Of a stretch of DNA of 15,973 nt, positions 14,515-15,973 are shown in pieces. Where the stretch lies: assembly GCA_044867805.1 (NCBI GenBank), contig JBIOVQ010000186.1, positions 1-15,973 on the forward strand. The letters run 5' to 3'. The translations under genes and the position numbers were made by a program. The notes under the pieces were generated by a model, which made no database searches, was not told where the DNA came from, and saw only the letters and a list, made by a program, of their open reading frames with translations. Source of the stretch: SG8-41 sp044867805 (lineage in GTDB: Bacteria > Pseudomonadota > Gammaproteobacteria > Burkholderiales > SG8-41). Within the stretch, counting starts at the first letter, position 1; every line of letters begins with the position of its first letter.

Positions 14515-14904
14515 TCAGGATGAAACGGGCGCGGGCTTGGCGTATTCGTTGACCGCTTCGATCAGGCCTTCCTTGGTGAAGGGCTTGGTGAGATAACGGT
14601 CGGAGCCGGCGAGCCTGCCGCGGGCGCGGTCGAAAACACCGTCCTTGCTGGAAAGCATGATCACCGGAGTGGACTTGAGCAGCGGGTTCTGCTTGATCAG
14701 CGCGCAGGTCTGATAGCCATCGAGCCTTGGCATCATGATGTCCACGAAGATGACCTGCGGCTGGTGGTCGCTGATCTTGGCGAGCGCGTCGAATCCGTCC
14801 TCGGCCAGAATCACCTCGAACCCGGCCTGGCGCAGGAACAGCTCCGCGCTCCGCCGTATGGTGTTGCTGTCGTCGATGACAAGGACCCTGACGGGACCAG
14901 CCAC
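14515..14904 (-). CDS. pilG: PilG, single-domain response regulator (GTG start)
   Basis: 129 aa receiver domain: VLVIDDSNTIRRSAE holds the acidic pocket, FVDIMMPRLDGYQ the phospho-acceptor Asp, then MLSSKD and YLTKPF with the conserved Lys. PilG is the regulator linked to pilus extension through PilB and, in P. aeruginosa, to cAMP production. I chose the GTG at 14904 because AAAAGGAGAGCTTCCA directly precedes it and the length is normal for PilG. The longer frame opening at TTG 14997 adds 31 residues unlike a receiver, and its start codon lies inside the sigma-54 promoter match. First gene of the operon. Confidence 0.93.
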   Translation of the reverse strand: MAGPVRVLVIDDSNTIRRSAELFLRQAGFEVILAEDGFDALAKISDHQPQVIFVDIMMPRLDGYQTCALIKQNPLLKSTPVIMLSSKDGVFDRARGRLAGSDRYLTKPFTKEGLIEAVNEYAKPAPVSS

Positions 14905-14980
14905 TGGAAGCTCTCCTTTTCCCTCGCTGCCACGCGGCGCGGCACTGAAGCTGCCGCCGCCGGTGATCCAAACTACCTTC

Positions 14981-14997
14981 AGCAAATCATATGCCAA
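14981..14997 (-). promoter_or_regulatory. Sigma-54 (-24/-12) promoter candidate for the pilGHIJL operon
   Basis: Read on the minus strand this is TTGGCATATGATTTGCT. It matches the RpoN consensus YTGGCACGrNNNTTGCW at TTGGCA and TTGC plus the final W, with exact GG-to-GC spacing; the differences are C to T, G to A and r to T. With GC at 14983-14982 as -13/-12, transcription would start near 14970, giving a 66-nt leader before the pilG GTG. Expression would need an enhancer-binding activator; none is encoded here. Sigma-54 control is known for pilus genes such as pilA, so it fits. Confidence 0.6.
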
Positions 14998-15179
14998 TGC
15001 CAGGTGCCCGTTTTATTCCGTCGGCATCCCGTATTGTGGACCCACCTCCGCGGAGTCAAACCCGCTCGAAGAAAGCTCTGTGGAGTCCTATCGTTAGAAC
15101 AACTTATTAACGTGAAATAATACATCTGGACGCGAACGGCGTATAGAGTGGAGCCTCACCTAAGGCCTAAGCCCTTATT

Positions 15180-15200
15180 AATGGCCGATTTCCGGCCATT
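15180..15200. repeat. Perfect 8-bp inverted repeat (hairpin)
   Basis: AATGGCCG and CGGCCATT form a perfect 8-bp stem around a 5-nt loop (ATTTC). It is not followed by a T-run, so it is not a classic intrinsic terminator. It lies in the middle of the divergent region and could be an operator for either gene. Confidence 0.4.
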
Positions 15201-15364
15201 TCCCGCCATCCGGTTGTCGAAAATTCGGCGCTTTGGCCGGGGCCTCATGGGTCCCGCAGTGCCGCCTGCGTCTTTCCCAGGTGGCTGGAGAACCGATCGC
15301 GAGCGAAGTCTTCGGGCGCTTGCCCGCGCCGTTGCTGGTGGATTCGGCTCGATAGAGCGCGTGC

Positions 15365-15370
15365 TAGGAT
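15365..15370 (+). promoter_or_regulatory. Weak extended -10 candidate for the GST gene
   Basis: TAGGAT has 4 of 6 matches to TATAAT and a TGn extension (TGC at 15362-15364). Possible -35 hexamers at 15342-15348 (ATTCGG or TTCGGC) are poor. It lies 27 bp before the ATG. Low confidence. Confidence 0.2.
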
Positions 15371-15397
15371 TGCCGCTCCCCCTTCGAAGGAGCGCGG

Positions 15398-15973
15398 ATG
15401 AAGCTGTACATGACCCAGAATTCCGGCAACGCGTACAAGGCGCGCCTGCTGCTCTCCATGCTCGACGTTCCCCATGACAAGGCCCTCGTGGATTTCCCGG
15501 CGCAGGAGCACAAGAAGGAGCCGTTCCTGAAGCTCAATCCACGCGGGCAAGTGCCGGCGCTGGAGGACGAGGGGCGCGTGCTCTGGGGTTCGACCGCCTG
15601 CCTGATCTACATCGCGCGCAAGCACGGCGGCGACAAGTGGCTGCCCACCGAACCCGCCGGCATGGCGGAAGTGATGCAATGGCTGGAGCTCGCGCAAAAT
15701 GAGCTCCACTATGGGCTGCAATGGGCGCGCGGCGTGAAGACCGGCATACGCAAGTTCGGGAGCTACGACGAGTACCAGGGCTACGGCAAGAACGGCCTCG
15801 CGGTCCTCGACTACCGGCTCAGGAGCAACCAGTGGCTGGCGCTGGGCCGGCCAACCGTGGCCGACGTAGCCTGCTACCCCTACGTTGCGGTTTCACCCGA
15901 GGGCGGATTCAAGCTCGAGGACTACCCGGCCGTGGGGGCCTGGGTGAAGCGCTTCGAGGCCTTGCCCGGCTGG
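15398..15973 (+). CDS. Glutathione S-transferase family protein (3' end cut by window edge)
   Basis: 192 codons are visible from the ATG at 15398, which has GAAGGAG about 6 nt upstream; the frame is open to the edge. The N-terminal thioredoxin-like domain (about 1-80) begins MKLYMTQNSGNAYKARLLL and has the cis-Pro segment NPRGQVPALED (P53). The C-terminal helical domain includes the RPTVADVACYPY stretch (151-162), the usual N-capping box of GSTs. It is expected to be a cytoplasmic glutathione-dependent enzyme or thiol protein; the substrate is unknown. The position normally occupied by Glu or Asp before Ser in the glutathione-binding turn is Gly here (G64-S65, in VLWGSTACL). About 15-20 residues are probably missing at the C-terminus. 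It diverges from the pil operon with no clear functional link. Confidence 0.88.
   Translation, partial: MKLYMTQNSGNAYKARLLLSMLDVPHDKALVDFPAQEHKKEPFLKLNPRGQVPALEDEGRVLWGSTACLIYIARKHGGDKWLPTEPAGMAEVMQWLELAQNELHYGLQWARGVKTGIRKFGSYDEYQGYGKNGLAVLDYRLRSNQWLALGRPTVADVACYPYVAVSPEGGFKLEDYPAVGAWVKRFEALPGW

Larger units (their letters stand above)
14905..15397. other. Divergent intergenic region between pilG and the GST gene (493 bp, no gene)
   Basis: No convincing coding sequence was found on either strand. It holds the pilG Shine-Dalgarno, the sigma-54 match (14981-14997), a 10-bp palindrome CTCCGCGGAG (15046-15055), an AT-rich island (about 15090-15125) and a GC hairpin (15180-15200). A TTGACT hexamer lies on the minus strand at 15054-15059, but its spaced -10 is poor. 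The right part (15240-15397) is GC-rich leader for the GST gene. Confidence 0.6.

Noticed and set aside
14515..14997. Longer PilG of 160 residues from TTG at 14997
   Set aside because: The extra 31 residues are not receiver-like, the TTG sits in the sigma-54 match, and a strong Shine-Dalgarno serves the GTG at 14904.
1..15973. tRNA, rRNA or riboswitch genes
   Set aside because: I saw no cloverleaf, rRNA-like segment or known riboswitch core in the intergenic regions read by eye.

Overview
This is GC-rich DNA of betaproteobacterial character. The main reason is an intact pilG-pilH-pilI-pilJ-pilL twitching-motility chemosensory operon in the usual betaproteobacterial order, with no pilK or chpB inserted. 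Codon use and GC content look uniform over all the genes. Only two intergenic elements and one short island near 15090-15125 are AT-rich. I cannot name a genus from sequence alone.

Layout from left to right: (1) 3-884, minus: a beta-propeller protein of the virginiamycin B lyase (streptogramin lyase) family, cut by the window edge. (2) 998-5513, plus: three co-directional genes for exported or membrane signalling proteins. They are a caspase-like (C14) protein with a signal peptide, a CHASE2 class III nucleotide cyclase, and a FecR-like periplasmic protein. (3) 4456-4621 and 5552-5750: two nested palindromic repeat elements that bracket the FecR-like gene. (4) 14904 down to 5770, minus: the Pil-Chp operon, made of two single-domain response regulators (PilG, PilH), a CheW-like adaptor (PilI), a chemoreceptor (PilJ) and a giant hybrid CheA kinase (PilL/ChpA, 1866 aa). 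A strong sigma-54 promoter match lies upstream of pilG. (5) 15398 to the right edge, plus: a glutathione S-transferase family protein, also cut by the edge.

How the genes may work together: PilJ should sense a signal at the membrane or pilus, PilI couples it to PilL, and PilL phosphorylates PilG and PilH to control type IV pilus extension and retraction. In Pseudomonas aeruginosa the Pil-Chp pathway also controls cAMP through CyaB, a CHASE2-type adenylate cyclase encoded elsewhere in the genome. Here a CHASE2 cyclase gene lies beside the Pil-Chp operon, with its 3' end facing the operon's 3' end. A functional link is an inference, but it is the most interesting gene-level observation in the window. 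The best candidates for something poorly described are the caspase/CHASE2-cyclase/FecR cassette and the two nested palindromes. The arms of those palindromes are built from short tandem units of about 8, 9 or 10 nt.
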